64,000 bases of DNA from CAZYPU01 sp964649665 (GCA_964649665.1 CAZYPU010000004.1:1-64000); one strand, 5' to 3'. Counted from the stretch's first letter, positions 33,099 through 41,926 are shown. The notes: generated by a model from the sequence alone, not told the origin. Numbers and translations are program-made.

Positions 33099-34295
33099 AT
33101 GGCTAAAGCAAAATTTGAACGCACAAAGCCGCACGTAAATGTCGGCACAATAGGGCACATAGATCACGGAAAGACCTGCCTTACGAGCGCCATAACCCAG
33201 GTCCTCGCATTAAAGGGCCAGTCAACCGCGAAAACCTATGCGGAAATCGCGAAAGGCGGAGCCGTAAGGGATAAGTCAAAGATTCTCACCATAGCGGTCG
33301 CGCACGTGGAATACGAAACAGAAAAGCGCCATTACGCGCATATCGACTGCCCGGGCCACGCAGACTATATAAAGAACATGATAACGGGAGCGGCCCAGAT
33401 GGACGGAGCGATCCTTGTCGTATCGGCGGCCGACGGCCCGATGCCCCAGACAAGGGAGCACATTCTTCTTGCAAGGCAGGTAAATGTGCCCGCGATAGTA
33501 GTATTTTTAAACAAGGTAGACCTCGTAGACGACAAGGAGCTGCTTGACCTTGTGGAGCTTGAAGTAAGGGAGCTTCTCACGAAGTACAAGTTCCCGGGAG
33601 AGAAAACACCCGTCGTAAAGGGAAGCGCGCTTAAAGCTATGCAGAAACCCGAAGACGCGGAAGCCGCAAAGCCCATATTCGAGCTCCTGAAAGCGGTAGA
33701 CGATTTCATCCCTATCCCAAAAAGAGACATCGACAAACCTTTCTTAATGCCAATCGAAGACGTATTCTCAATCACCGGAAGGGGAACTGTCGGCACGGGC
33801 CGCGTGGAAAGGGGCCAGGTAAAAACGGGGGAAGAGATTGAAATCGTGGGTCTTAAAGACACAAAAAAAAGCATCGTAACAGGCGTTGAGATGTTCAGGA
33901 AGATCCTGGACTCGGGCCAGGCAGGGGATAATATAGGAGTCCTCTTAAGAGGCGTTGAGAAAAAAGACCTCATGCGCGGACAGGTCCTCGCAAAGCCCGG
34001 AACCATAAAACCGCATAAAAATTGCAAGGGCGAGGCCTACATCCTGACCAAAGAGGAAGGCGGCCGCCACACGCCGTTTTTTAACGGCTACAGGCCGCAG
34101 TTCTACTTCAGGACCACCGACGTAACCGGATCCGTCACGCTTCCCAAGGATGTCGAAATGGTTATGCCGGGTGACAACGTTACGGTAGAAATAAGCCTCA
34201 TAGAGCCCATCGCTATGGAAAAGGGTCTGAGGTTCGCTATACGCGAAGGCGGCCACACCGTCGGCGCGGGCGTAATAACGGAGATAAACGAGTAA
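33099..34295 (+). CDS. tuf: Elongation factor Tu
   Basis: 398 residues. Carries aminoacyl-tRNA to the ribosome as a GTP complex. G1 GHIDHGKT (residues 19-26), followed by Cys where Thr is usual, then DCPGHADYIKNM (G3) and NKVDLVDD (G4) are intact. An AAAGGAGG ribosome site precedes it. The neighbours are tRNA-Thr upstream and rpsJ 1 nt downstream; rpsL, rpsG and fusA of the str operon are not here. Confidence 0.98.
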   Translation: MAKAKFERTKPHVNVGTIGHIDHGKTCLTSAITQVLALKGQSTAKTYAEIAKGGAVRDKSKILTIAVAHVEYETEKRHYAHIDCPGHADYIKNMITGAAQMDGAILVVSAADGPMPQTREHILLARQVNVPAIVVFLNKVDLVDDKELLDLVELEVRELLTKYKFPGEKTPVVKGSALKAMQKPEDAEAAKPIFELLKAVDDFIPIPKRDIDKPFLMPIEDVFSITGRGTVGTGRVERGQVKTGEEIEIVGLKDTKKSIVTGVEMFRKILDSGQAGDNIGVLLRGVEKKDLMRGQVLAKPGTIKPHKNCKGEAYILTKEEGGRHTPFFNGYRPQFYFRTTDVTGSVTLPKDVEMVMPGDNVTVEISLIEPIAMEKGLRFAIREGGHTVGAGVITEINE

Positions 34296-34296
34296 T

Positions 34297-34638
34297 ATGC
34301 CGGCAAAGGCAAAAACAATAAAAGCAAAACCGGGTATCGCGGTAAAGATAAGGATAAGGCTTATGGCCTATGACCATAGGATTTTGGACTTATCCTGTGA
34401 GGAGATCGTTGAAACCGTGAAAAAAACAGGGGCGGTCATTTCGGGGCCGCTGCCGCTTCCCACGAGAAGGGAACTCTTTACGGTTCTGCGCTCGCCGCAT
34501 ATCGACAAGAAATCGAGGGAGCAGTTTCAGATTAAGACGCATAAGCGGCTCCTGGAGATAATAAATCCGACGGCGAAGACTATCGACGCCTTAAGGAGGC
34601 TCGATTTGCCGGCCGGGGTGAACGTGGAAATAAAGTAA
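34297..34638 (+). CDS. rpsJ: Ribosomal protein uS10
   Basis: 113 residues, about ten longer than E. coli S10 because of a Lys/Ala-rich N-terminal lead (MPAKAKTIKAKPG). KIRIRLMAYDHRILD and GPLPLPTRRE are conserved. First gene of the S10 set; begins 1 nt after tuf, so tuf and the ribosomal genes may share a transcript. Confidence 0.97.
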   Translation: MPAKAKTIKAKPGIAVKIRIRLMAYDHRILDLSCEEIVETVKKTGAVISGPLPLPTRRELFTVLRSPHIDKKSREQFQIKTHKRLLEIINPTAKTIDALRRLDLPAGVNVEIK

Positions 34639-34642
34639 ATGA

Positions 34643-34724
34643 GGGCACAACTTACGTCAGCCATAGTGGTTGACGTAAGTTGTAAGCCCGAATTTATCCT
34701 GAGGCACCGAAGGTGCCGAAGGAT
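34643..34724. repeat. Two hairpins between rpsJ and rplC
   Basis: First hairpin: GGGC-ACAACTTACGTCA paired with TGACGTAAGTTGT-AA-GCCC (34643-34689). Second: ATCCT-GA-GGCACC-GAA-GGTGCC-GA-AGGAT (about 34697-34724), a form of dispersed CCTGAG...AAGGAT repeat. No T-run; they sit inside a ribosomal operon, so read-through is expected. Confidence 0.7.
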
Positions 34725-34751
34725 CTAAAGGATCTCAATTAAAAGGTGAGT

Positions 34752-35441
34752 ATGAACGGAATACTCGGAAAAAAAATAGGCATGACAAATATTTTTGACC
34801 AGGAGGGCCGCTTTGTCCCTGTGACGCTTATAGAAGCGGGCCCCTGTCTTGTCCTGGATACAAAGACGAAAGAAAGATGCGGGTACTCCGCCGTGATTTT
34901 GGGATATGGGCAAAAAAAGCCCGCACGGGTAAAAAAACCGCAAAAAAAATGGCCTGTCCGCGTTATAAAGGAAATAAGGATGGAGCCTCCCGCGGCCGTT
35001 AAGGCCGGCGACAGGATCGGGGTAAACTTGTTCAAAAGCGGCGATTACGTGGACGTAACGGGAACTACTATCGGGAAGGGATTCCAGGGCGGCATGAAGC
35101 GATGGGGCTGGCGCGGAGGAAGAAAATCCCACGGCTCTATGTTTCACCGGGCACCGGGTTCTATCGGAGCCAGCTCCTATCCGTCAAGGGTACACAAGGG
35201 CAAGCACCTCCCCGGCCATATGGGCGCGGTCAAAAGGACAACCCAGAATTTAAAAATCATGAGCGTCGACGAAGAAAAAAATATACTTAGCGTAAAAGGG
35301 TCCGTGGCCGGTCACAGGGGAAGCTTCCTCGTAATAAAGAGCGCGAAGAAACGACCACAGGAAGTCCCGAGCACCACAATAAAAAATACAGACCGCGAGG
35401 GAAGGCCGCCGAAAGAAAGCGTTACATCCGTAAACCCGTAG
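34752..35441 (+). CDS. rplC: Ribosomal protein uL3 with added C-terminal tail
   Basis: 229 residues from ATG 34752 (AAAGGTGA upstream; GTG 34746 possible). GILGKKIGMTNIFDQEG and the SHGSMFHRAPGSIG / KHLPGHMG loops near the peptidyl transferase centre are present. The normal protein ends near SFLVIKSAKKR; a tail of about 28 residues (RPQEVPSTTIKNTDREGRP...) follows, encoded by the same repeat as the tail of bL31 at 11996. Confidence 0.95.
   Translation: MNGILGKKIGMTNIFDQEGRFVPVTLIEAGPCLVLDTKTKERCGYSAVILGYGQKKPARVKKPQKKWPVRVIKEIRMEPPAAVKAGDRIGVNLFKSGDYVDVTGTTIGKGFQGGMKRWGWRGGRKSHGSMFHRAPGSIGASSYPSRVHKGKHLPGHMGAVKRTTQNLKIMSVDEEKNILSVKGSVAGHRGSFLVIKSAKKRPQEVPSTTIKNTDREGRPPKESVTSVNP
35345..35401 (+). 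repeat. In-frame coding repeat, copy 2 (end of rplC)
   Basis: About 57 bp matching 11996-12052 in rpmE, same frame. Only about eight base differences, several of them synonymous. Confidence 0.85.
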
Positions 35442-35456
35442 AGGAGTGAAGAATAC

Positions 35457-36113
35457 GTGGTAGATACAAAGACCAAAGCGACTATAAACCGAATACCCCT
35501 GTTTGACTCTAAAGGGAAAAAAGCGGGAACGCTGGATTTAAACAAGGACATTTTTACCGGGGAGTGCAATAAATCGCTCCTCTACCAGGCGCTCGTTATG
35601 TACAGGGCCAATCAGCGAAAGGGTACCGCCAGCACTAAAACACGGGGCGATGTAAGAGGCTCCGGTAAAAAACCCTGGCGGCAGAAGGGCACGGGACGGG
35701 CGAGGGTCGGTTCAAAACGAAACCCCGTCTGGCGGGGCGGCGGCATCGCGTTTGGTCCGCACCCGCGCGATTTCCGGTATTCACTTCCCAAAAAGATGCG
35801 AAAAGGGGCGCTTGTATCCAGTTTAAACACGAAACTGACAAGCGGAAAGGTCATCGGCGTCACGGACCTGGCTTTGGGTGAGCCGAAAACAAAAAAGATT
35901 TCGGCGCTTCTTTCGGCTTTGGGCATAGACACGAGGGTTCTCTTGCTGGTAAAAAATCCAGACAGAAATCTTGTCCTTGCGAGCAGGAACATAAAACGCC
36001 TTGTGTTAAAAAAGGCTGACGAAGCTACGGCGCTGGATGTTCTCTCCAGCGACAACATCGTTATCACAAAAGAGGCCGCAGAGGGGCTCTTGAGCAAAAA
36101 GGCCGGAAAATGA
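35457..36113 (+). CDS. rplD: Ribosomal protein uL4
   Basis: 218 residues, GTG start with GAGGAG upstream. The exit-tunnel loop (GTGRARVGS, GPHPRDFRYSLPKK) is present. Its stop overlaps the rplW ATG. Confidence 0.96.
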   Translation: MVDTKTKATINRIPLFDSKGKKAGTLDLNKDIFTGECNKSLLYQALVMYRANQRKGTASTKTRGDVRGSGKKPWRQKGTGRARVGSKRNPVWRGGGIAFGPHPRDFRYSLPKKMRKGALVSSLNTKLTSGKVIGVTDLALGEPKTKKISALLSALGIDTRVLLLVKNPDRNLVLASRNIKRLVLKKADEATALDVLSSDNIVITKEAAEGLLSKKAGK

Positions 36114-36388
36114 AAAGCCCGTATTCGGTAATCATAAGCGCCATAAGGACAGAAAAGGGCACGCGCCTTCTACCTTTAAACAAGTACCTTTTCTGGGTTG
36201 ATATGGCCGCGAATAAGACGGAAATCAAAAACGCCGTAAAAGAAATTTACAAGGTGAAGGTCGAAAAGGTAAATACCGTGAAGGCGAGAGGAAAAAAAAG
36301 GCGCGTAAGATACGTGGAAGGAAAAACAGCGGACTGGAAAAAGGCGATAGTAACGCTTAAGCAGGGCGAAAAGATAGATATTACGTAA
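36110..36388 (+). CDS. rplW: Ribosomal protein uL23
   Basis: 92 residues. Sits at the tunnel exit and docks trigger factor and SRP. IRTEKGTRLL and FWVDMAANKTEIKNAVKEIY are conserved. ATGA overlap with rplD. Confidence 0.95.
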   Translation: MKSPYSVIISAIRTEKGTRLLPLNKYLFWVDMAANKTEIKNAVKEIYKVKVEKVNTVKARGKKRRVRYVEGKTADWKKAIVTLKQGEKIDIT

Positions 36389-36409
36389 TGACAATGCTAA
36401 GGTAAAAAA

Positions 36410-37231
36410 ATGGGAATAAAGAAATATAAACCGACATCGCCGGGGCGGAGATGGGGAAGCGGCTATACTTTCGAGGAAATTACAAAGGATTTTCCGGAAA
36501 AGCGGCTTACCGTAGCGCTGAAACGAACGGGCGGAAGAAATGTGTATGGAAGGATAACGTCCCGGCATAGAGGCGGCGGGCACAAGAGAAAATGGCGCAT
36601 AATCGACTTTAGAAGGAATAAGTGCGATGTCCCGGCGAAAGTTATCGCTATCGAGTACGACCCGAACAGGAGCGCGCGCATTGCCCTCCTGGAATACCGG
36701 GACGCGGAAAGGCGCTACATCATATGCCCGGACGACCTGAAAGTCGGCGACGAGGTAATGTCCTCGGAAAACGCCGAAATCAAGGCCGGCAACGCCCTTC
36801 CTCTTGAAAAAATACCGCTCGGTATCCCTATTTACAATATAGAATTCAAGAGGGGCCAGGGCGCAAAAATCGCAAGATCCGCCGGGAGCTTAGCGGTCGT
36901 AGTGGCCAAAGAAAAGGGGTTCGCGCATATCAGGATGCCGTCGAGCGAGATCCGCCTCATTAGACTCGATTGCTTCGCGTGCATAGGCCAGGTCGGCAAT
37001 ATCGAACATGACAGTATATCTATCGGCAAAGCAGGCAGATCAAGACATCTTGGTGTTAGGCCTTACTCCCGAGGCGTCGTAAAAAACCCTGTCGACCACC
37101 CAATGGGAGGCGGTGAAGGCAAATCTTCGGGCGGAAGGCACCCGACCACGCCCTGGGGCAAGCCGACGAAAGGCCTAAAGACAAGAAAGCCCAAAAATTC
37201 GGATAAATACATATTAAAGAGGAGAAAATAA
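36410..37231 (+). CDS. rplB: Ribosomal protein uL2
   Basis: 273 residues, standard. GRITSRHRGGGHKRKWR near residue 48 and the C-terminal HPMGGGEGKSSGGRHP, which contains the conserved His near the peptidyl transferase centre, are intact. Confidence 0.98.
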   Translation: MGIKKYKPTSPGRRWGSGYTFEEITKDFPEKRLTVALKRTGGRNVYGRITSRHRGGGHKRKWRIIDFRRNKCDVPAKVIAIEYDPNRSARIALLEYRDAERRYIICPDDLKVGDEVMSSENAEIKAGNALPLEKIPLGIPIYNIEFKRGQGAKIARSAGSLAVVVAKEKGFAHIRMPSSEIRLIRLDCFACIGQVGNIEHDSISIGKAGRSRHLGVRPYSRGVVKNPVDHPMGGGEGKSSGGRHPTTPWGKPTKGLKTRKPKNSDKYILKRRK

Positions 37232-37234
37232 CGA

Positions 37235-37519
37235 ATGTCGCGCTCTACAAAAAAAGGTCCTTTTATAGACGAAAAACTGTTAATGAAGGTCCAGAAAGCC
37301 GAGAAGGCGCGCGACAGGAAGCCCATAAAGACGTGGGCGCGCCGGTCCACAATACCGCCGGACTTTATCGGGGTTACGTTTATGGTCCACAACGGCAGAA
37401 AGTTTTTGCCGGTTTTTGTCACGGAGAACATGGTCGGGCATAAGCTCGGAGAATTCGCGCCGACGCGGCTCTTCAAGAAGCACGGCTCGGCAACCGAGGT
37501 TTCGCTGGAGAAAACGTAA
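37235..37519 (+). CDS. rpsS: Ribosomal protein uS19
   Basis: 94 residues; MSRSTKKGPFIDEKL, GHKLGEFAPTR. Binds the 30S head. Follows rplB by 3 nt. Confidence 0.97.
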   Translation: MSRSTKKGPFIDEKLLMKVQKAEKARDRKPIKTWARRSTIPPDFIGVTFMVHNGRKFLPVFVTENMVGHKLGEFAPTRLFKKHGSATEVSLEKT

Positions 37520-37563
37520 TTCAGGGATAAGTGTTAAAGGATAAGCGATAAGAAGGATTAAAG

Positions 37564-37950
37564 ATGATTACCAGAGCCTTGGCAAAATACATAAAGATCG
37601 CGCCGAAGAAATTGCAGCCGATAGCGAGGCTTCTGCGCAATAAAAGGGTTGAGGAAGCCGTCTATCTTTTGGCTAACATGAATAAAAAAGGGGCGTCGAT
37701 TTTAAGGATTGCCGTAGAGTCCGCCCTCAACAACGCCAAGAGGATACCGGAAAAAAAGTTCAACGAAACTGATCTTTATATTTCAAAAGTCGTTATAAAC
37801 GAGGGGCCGGCGCTTTCGCGGCACAGGGCAATGTCGATGGGGCGGGCCGGCACGATAAGAAAAAGAACGAGCCACGTGCTGATCGAGCTCAACGCGAAAG
37901 AAACAACGAAAAAGGCAAAAAAACCGATTAAGGCAAGGAAGAAGGGGTAA
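37564..37950 (+). CDS. rplV: Ribosomal protein uL22
   Basis: 128 residues. VEEAVYLLANMNKKGASIL and the tunnel-lining hairpin GPALSRHRAMSMGRAGTIRK are present; the Lys/Arg-rich tail extends about 15 residues. TAATG overlap with rpsC. Confidence 0.96.
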   Translation: MITRALAKYIKIAPKKLQPIARLLRNKRVEEAVYLLANMNKKGASILRIAVESALNNAKRIPEKKFNETDLYISKVVINEGPALSRHRAMSMGRAGTIRKRTSHVLIELNAKETTKKAKKPIKARKKG

Positions 37951-38660
37951 TGGGTCAAAAAGTTCATCCATATGGTTTGAGAGTCGGGATAATAAAGGAC
38001 TGGAGGTCACGCTGGTTCGCGAGGAAAAGCAGTTTTCATTTTACGCTTATCGAAGACCTGAAAATTAGAAAATACGTTAAAGACAAGCTGCGCACGGCGG
38101 CGGTTTCGAATATAGAAATAGAGCGAACGGGAGAGCGCATAAGGGTACTCATACATACCGCCAGGCCCGGCGTTGTAATAGGACGCAGGGGCGCCGAAAT
38201 TGAGGCGTTAAAAGAGGATCTTCAGTCCATGTTAGGCGAGAAACAGCTATTTATAGACATAAGGGAAGTCAGGCAGCCCTCGCTGGAAGCGCAGCTTATT
38301 GCCGAAAACATTGCCTTGCAGCTCGAAAGAAGAATGCCGTTCAGGCGCGCGATGAAAAGATCTCTCCAGCAGGCGAAGGACGCCGGCTGCGAAGGAATGA
38401 AAATGAAAATCTCCGGAAGACTGGGCGGAGCTGAAATCGCAAGAAAAGAATCGTTGAAATACGGGAAAGTTCCGCTTCAGACATTACGGGCGGACATAGA
38501 TTACGGTTTTACGGAAGCGCATACAACATACGGCCTCATAGGTGTTAAGGTATGGGTTTATAAGGGTGAGAAAATCGTCGGCGGCACAAAAGAAGACATT
38601 AAAAACGAGTTCAGGGCGAAGAATGCGCCCCGCGCGGCAGATGGAAGAAGGAGAGGATAG
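37950..38660 (+). CDS. rpsC: Ribosomal protein uS3
   Basis: 236 residues. N-terminal MGQKVHPYGLRVG, KH domain with PGVVIGRRGAEIEAL, C-terminal GCEGMKMKISGRLGGAEIAR. Part of the mRNA entry channel. Followed by rplP. Confidence 0.97.
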   Translation: MGQKVHPYGLRVGIIKDWRSRWFARKSSFHFTLIEDLKIRKYVKDKLRTAAVSNIEIERTGERIRVLIHTARPGVVIGRRGAEIEALKEDLQSMLGEKQLFIDIREVRQPSLEAQLIAENIALQLERRMPFRRAMKRSLQQAKDAGCEGMKMKISGRLGGAEIARKESLKYGKVPLQTLRADIDYGFTEAHTTYGLIGVKVWVYKGEKIVGGTKEDIKNEFRAKNAPRAADGRRRG

Positions 38661-38665
38661 CGGAA

Positions 38666-39079
38666 ATGGGCTTGATGCCAAAACGGGTTAAATACCGCAA
38701 AGCGCAAAGGGGCAGAAGAAAAGGAACCAGTTTTGCCGGCTCAGAGCTCAGTTTCGGCGAATATGGCCTTAAAGCCCTGGGCAATACCTGGATCAGGGAC
38801 CGGCAGATAGAAGCGGCGCGCGTTGCCCTTATGCGCCATACAAGACGCGGGGGCAAGGTGTGGGTGCGTATTTTTCCCGATAAGCCCGTTACTAAAAAAC
38901 CGGCTGAAACGCGAATGGGAAAAGGCAAAGGCGCGCCCGATCATTGGGTCGCTGTCGTAAAGAAGGGCCGCATACTTTTTGAAATGGAAGGCATTCCCCT
39001 TGAGCTTGCGAGGGATTCGATGCGTTTGGCGGCACATAAACTTCCGATAAGAACGAAATTTGTAGTGAGGTCGCATTAA
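38666..39079 (+). CDS. rplP: Ribosomal protein uL16
   Basis: 137 residues; MPKRVKYRKAQRGR and the GKGKGAPDHWVAVVKKG loop that contacts A-site tRNA are conserved. Confidence 0.97.
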   Translation: MGLMPKRVKYRKAQRGRRKGTSFAGSELSFGEYGLKALGNTWIRDRQIEAARVALMRHTRRGGKVWVRIFPDKPVTKKPAETRMGKGKGAPDHWVAVVKKGRILFEMEGIPLELARDSMRLAAHKLPIRTKFVVRSH

Positions 39080-39081
39080 TT

Positions 39082-39285
39082 ATGGGTCTTAAGCCGAACG
39101 ATATAAGAAATATGACCGAAGATGAGATAAATAACAAGATTGCTTCGTTGCGAGAGGAGCTTTTTAAACTGCGGTTTGAGCAGAAAGCCGGCAGGGTCGA
39201 AAAGCCTCACCGCATAGAAGCGGCAAGGCGGGAAATTGCGCGCTGCTATACAATCTTGGTGGAGAAAAAGAATGAAAAAAAGTAA
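39082..39285 (+). CDS. rpmC: Ribosomal protein uL29
   Basis: 67 residues, coiled-coil-like; EEINNKIASLREELFKLRFE. Its end overlaps rpsQ by 14 nt. Confidence 0.94.
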   Translation: MGLKPNDIRNMTEDEINNKIASLREELFKLRFEQKAGRVEKPHRIEAARREIARCYTILVEKKNEKK

Positions 39286-39538
39286 GAAGCGCCACGCGGG
39301 AAAAGAGGTCTTCGGAACTGTCGTAAGCGATAAAATGGACAAGACGATAGTGGTTGAAGTGGGCAGGGTGACGGTGCACCCCATATTTAAAAAGACGATG
39401 CGGCGGCGGAGCAAGGTCAAGGCGCATGATGAAAAGAACTCAGCGAAAACCGGGGACACCGTAAAATTGAGAGAAGCGAGGCCCGTTTCTAAAGACAAGT
39501 GCTGGCGCCTGGCAGGGGTAATCAGGAAAGCGGAATAG
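39272..39538 (+). CDS. rpsQ: Ribosomal protein uS17
   Basis: 88 residues from ATG 39272 (GGTGGAG ribosome site inside rpmC); the frame open to 39236 carries no conserved residues. FGTVVSDKMDKTIVVEV is the OB-fold start. Confidence 0.95.
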   Translation: MKKSKKRHAGKEVFGTVVSDKMDKTIVVEVGRVTVHPIFKKTMRRRSKVKAHDEKNSAKTGDTVKLREARPVSKDKCWRLAGVIRKAE

Positions 39539-39546
39539 TTTAAAAA

Positions 39547-39915
39547 ATGATTAGAATGCAGACAGTACTGGATGTGGCCGATAATACGGGGGCCAAAAAG
39601 GCTTCATGTATCGGCGTTATCGGGCGTTCCGGAAGGCGGCATGCCGAACTTGGCGATGTGATTACCTGTAATATTAAAGAGGCTACCCCGGAGGCGGCTG
39701 TAAAAAAAGGCGAGGTAGTAAAGGCCGTTATCGTAAGATGTGCTTTTCCGACAAGAAGGCACGATGGCTCCTACTTAAAGTTTGACAGAAACGCGGTAGT
39801 TATAATTGATGTGCAGGGCAACCCCAGGGGAACGCGAATATTCGGGCCCGTGGCAAGAGAGCTGAGGGAAAAGAACTTTCTTAAAATTGTTTCACTTGCG
39901 CCGGAGGTAATTTAA
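39547..39915 (+). CDS. rplN: Ribosomal protein uL14
   Basis: 122 residues, standard; MIRMQTVLDVADNTGAKKA, and RGTRIFGPVARELREKNF near the C-terminus. Confidence 0.97.
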   Translation: MIRMQTVLDVADNTGAKKASCIGVIGRSGRRHAELGDVITCNIKEATPEAAVKKGEVVKAVIVRCAFPTRRHDGSYLKFDRNAVVIIDVQGNPRGTRIFGPVARELREKNFLKIVSLAPEVI

Positions 39916-39916
39916 A

Positions 39917-40228
39917 ATGGCAAAGATCAGAAAGGGCGACACAGTTGCGGTTCTCGCCGGCCGGGACAAGGGTAAGACCGGCAAGGTTCTCGCCGTGTTG
40001 CCGGTGAGGGACGGCGCCATAGTCGAGGGTGTAAATTTCGTGAAAAAACACGCCCGGCGCACCAGGGAAGATGAAAAAGGCGGGATAATATCCAAGGAAT
40101 CTGTTATACACCTCTCCAGTCTCGCGCTTTTCTGTAAAGGGTGCAACCGCCAGACGAAAATAGGCGTTGACGTGCTGAAAGACGGCACGAAGACAAGATT
40201 CTGTAAAAGATGCAAGGAAGCATTCTGA
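39917..40228 (+). CDS. rplX: Ribosomal protein uL24
   Basis: 103 residues. KOW motif GDTVAVLAGRDKGKTGKVL. The C-terminus has two CxxC pairs (CKGC, CKRC), a zinc-ribbon-like arrangement. It overlaps rplE (TGATG). Confidence 0.95.
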   Translation: MAKIRKGDTVAVLAGRDKGKTGKVLAVLPVRDGAIVEGVNFVKKHARRTREDEKGGIISKESVIHLSSLALFCKGCNRQTKIGVDVLKDGTKTRFCKRCKEAF

Positions 40229-40770
40229 TGGCGCCCAGGCTTAAAGAAAAATACAAAAAAGAGATTGTTCCGAAGATGATGGAGCGCTTCGGGTTTAAAA
40301 ACGCGCTGGAAGTTCCGCGCATTTCAAAGATCGTGGTAAACGTTGGACTCGGGGAGGCGGTTGCCGACAAGAAACTCCTTGACGTTGTCGTCAAAGAGAT
40401 GGCGCAGATTACCGGCCAAAGGCCCGTTATTACGAAAGCGAAAAAAGCCATTGCCGGATTTAAAATAAGGAAAGACTTGCCTGTCGGCTGCAAGGTGACC
40501 CTCCGGCGCGCGCACATGTATGAATTTCTGGATCGGCTCCTCAACGTGGCACTGCCCAGGATCAGGGACTTCAGGGGCGTGCCTCGGAATTCTTTCGACG
40601 GAAGCGCGAATTACTCGTTCGGCATTAGCGAACAAGGTATTTTTCCGGAGATAGACACCGACGAAGTCCGGCTGGTGCACGGTATGGACATAACCATCGT
40701 GACAACAGCGAAAAAAAGGGAAGAGGGTTATGAACTTTTGAATCTTTTCGGAACCCCGTTTAAAAGGTGA
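40228..40770 (+). CDS. rplE: Ribosomal protein uL5
   Basis: 180 residues from ATG 40228 at the rplX stop; the frame open to 40210 is not conserved. Binds 5S rRNA. TGQRPVITKAKKAIAGFKIR and GNYSFGI-like DGSANYSFGISEQ are present. Confidence 0.96.
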   Translation: MAPRLKEKYKKEIVPKMMERFGFKNALEVPRISKIVVNVGLGEAVADKKLLDVVVKEMAQITGQRPVITKAKKAIAGFKIRKDLPVGCKVTLRRAHMYEFLDRLLNVALPRIRDFRGVPRNSFDGSANYSFGISEQGIFPEIDTDEVRLVHGMDITIVTTAKKREEGYELLNLFGTPFKR

Positions 40771-40773
40771 AAA

Positions 40774-40959
40774 GTGGCGAAAAAGTGTCTTGTTGTAAAG
40801 GCAAAAAGAAAAGCAAAATTTAAGGTAAGGGCGTACCACCGCTGCGAACTTTGCGGCCGTAGACGCGGCTACATGCGCAGATTTAAGCTTTGCCGCATAT
40901 GCTTCAGGGAATGTGCCTCAAGAGGCGAAATTCCCGGCATTGTCAAAGCCAGCTGGTAA
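40774..40959 (+). CDS. rpsN: Ribosomal protein uS14, zinc-binding type
   Basis: 61 residues, GTG start. Four zinc cysteines C24, C27, C40 and C43 (CELC ... CRIC) mark the short C+ paralogue (type Z). Confidence 0.96.
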   Translation: MAKKCLVVKAKRKAKFKVRAYHRCELCGRRRGYMRRFKLCRICFRECASRGEIPGIVKASW

Positions 40960-40977
40960 GTTCAAGGAGAGCAATAA

Positions 40978-41376
40978 ATGCCGGTAACTGATCCGATAGC
41001 TGATATGCTCGTGATTGTAAAAAACGGTGTAATGGCGCAGAAGGAAAGCGTTATTGTGAAAGGCTCTAAACTTAACGAGAGCATTCTGGAGATATTAAAG
41101 AAAGAAGGATTTATCTTAAACCACAAATTCGTCGAGGATAAAAAGCAGGGCACGATCAAGGTATACCTCAAATACGAAAGCGATAAGCGCCCGGCGCTTG
41201 CGGGTTTGAGGCGGGTTTCGAAACCCGGCCTGCGGATTTACGCGAAGAACGACGAGATTAAAAGCGTTTACGGCGGGATAGGCATAGCGCTTATCTCCAC
41301 ATCAAAAGGCGTTGTAACGGATAGAGAGGCGAGAGAAAAGAAAATCGGCGGGGAAATTCTCTGCGAGATCTGGTAG
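40978..41376 (+). CDS. rpsH: Ribosomal protein uS8
   Basis: 132 residues; DPIADMLVIVKNGVMAQKE and GIALISTSKGVVTDREAREKK. In model bacteria S8 also represses the spc operon; no repressor site was assigned here. Confidence 0.96.
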   Translation: MPVTDPIADMLVIVKNGVMAQKESVIVKGSKLNESILEILKKEGFILNHKFVEDKKQGTIKVYLKYESDKRPALAGLRRVSKPGLRIYAKNDEIKSVYGGIGIALISTSKGVVTDREAREKKIGGEILCEIW

Positions 41377-41383
41377 GTGCAAC

Positions 41384-41926
41384 ATGTCACGCATTGGCAA
41401 AAAACCGGTTGATATACCTGGCAATGTAAAGGTTGAGATAAAGGACGGGATAATTTCCGTAGAGGGCCCCAAGGGGCGCCTTGAGTACCGCGCCTCGGGC
41501 GGCATAAAGGTATCGCTGAAAGACAACAAGCTTTTTATCGAGAGGTCGTCCGACGAAAAAAAGGAACGCTCGCTTCACGGGTTGACGCGAGCAATTCTTT
41601 CAAACTTCATAAAGGGCGTTACGGAAGGATATAAAAAGGAACTGGAGATCAAGGGCGTTGGCTTTAAAGCGCAGATCCAGGCTGAAGGTAAGATGCAGAT
41701 AATCCTCGGGTTTTCGCACCCCGTGATATACGCCATTCCGGAAGGCATAACCATAACGACGCCGAAGCCCACGCAGATAGTCCTGACCGGTATCGACAAA
41801 GTCAAAGTTGGCGAGGCAGCGGCCGAGATAAGGGATTACTTCAAGCCTGAGCCCTACACGGGCAAGGGCATTCGCTACGTCGGCGAATACGTCCGCCACA
41901 AGGCGGGAAAAACGGTAACGAAATAA
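41384..41926 (+). CDS. rplF: Ribosomal protein uL6
   Basis: 180 residues; MSRIGKKPVDIPGNV start and PEPYTGKGIRYVGEYVRHK C-terminal signature. Its stop codon forms the first base of a hairpin that separates it from rplR. Confidence 0.97.
   Translation: MSRIGKKPVDIPGNVKVEIKDGIISVEGPKGRLEYRASGGIKVSLKDNKLFIERSSDEKKERSLHGLTRAILSNFIKGVTEGYKKELEIKGVGFKAQIQAEGKMQIILGFSHPVIYAIPEGITITTPKPTQIVLTGIDKVKVGEAAAEIRDYFKPEPYTGKGIRYVGEYVRHKAGKTVTK

Noticed and set aside
34746..34751. GTG start of rplC two codons upstream
   Set aside because: ATG at 34752 is better spaced from AAAGGTGA and matches the family start; the difference is trivial.
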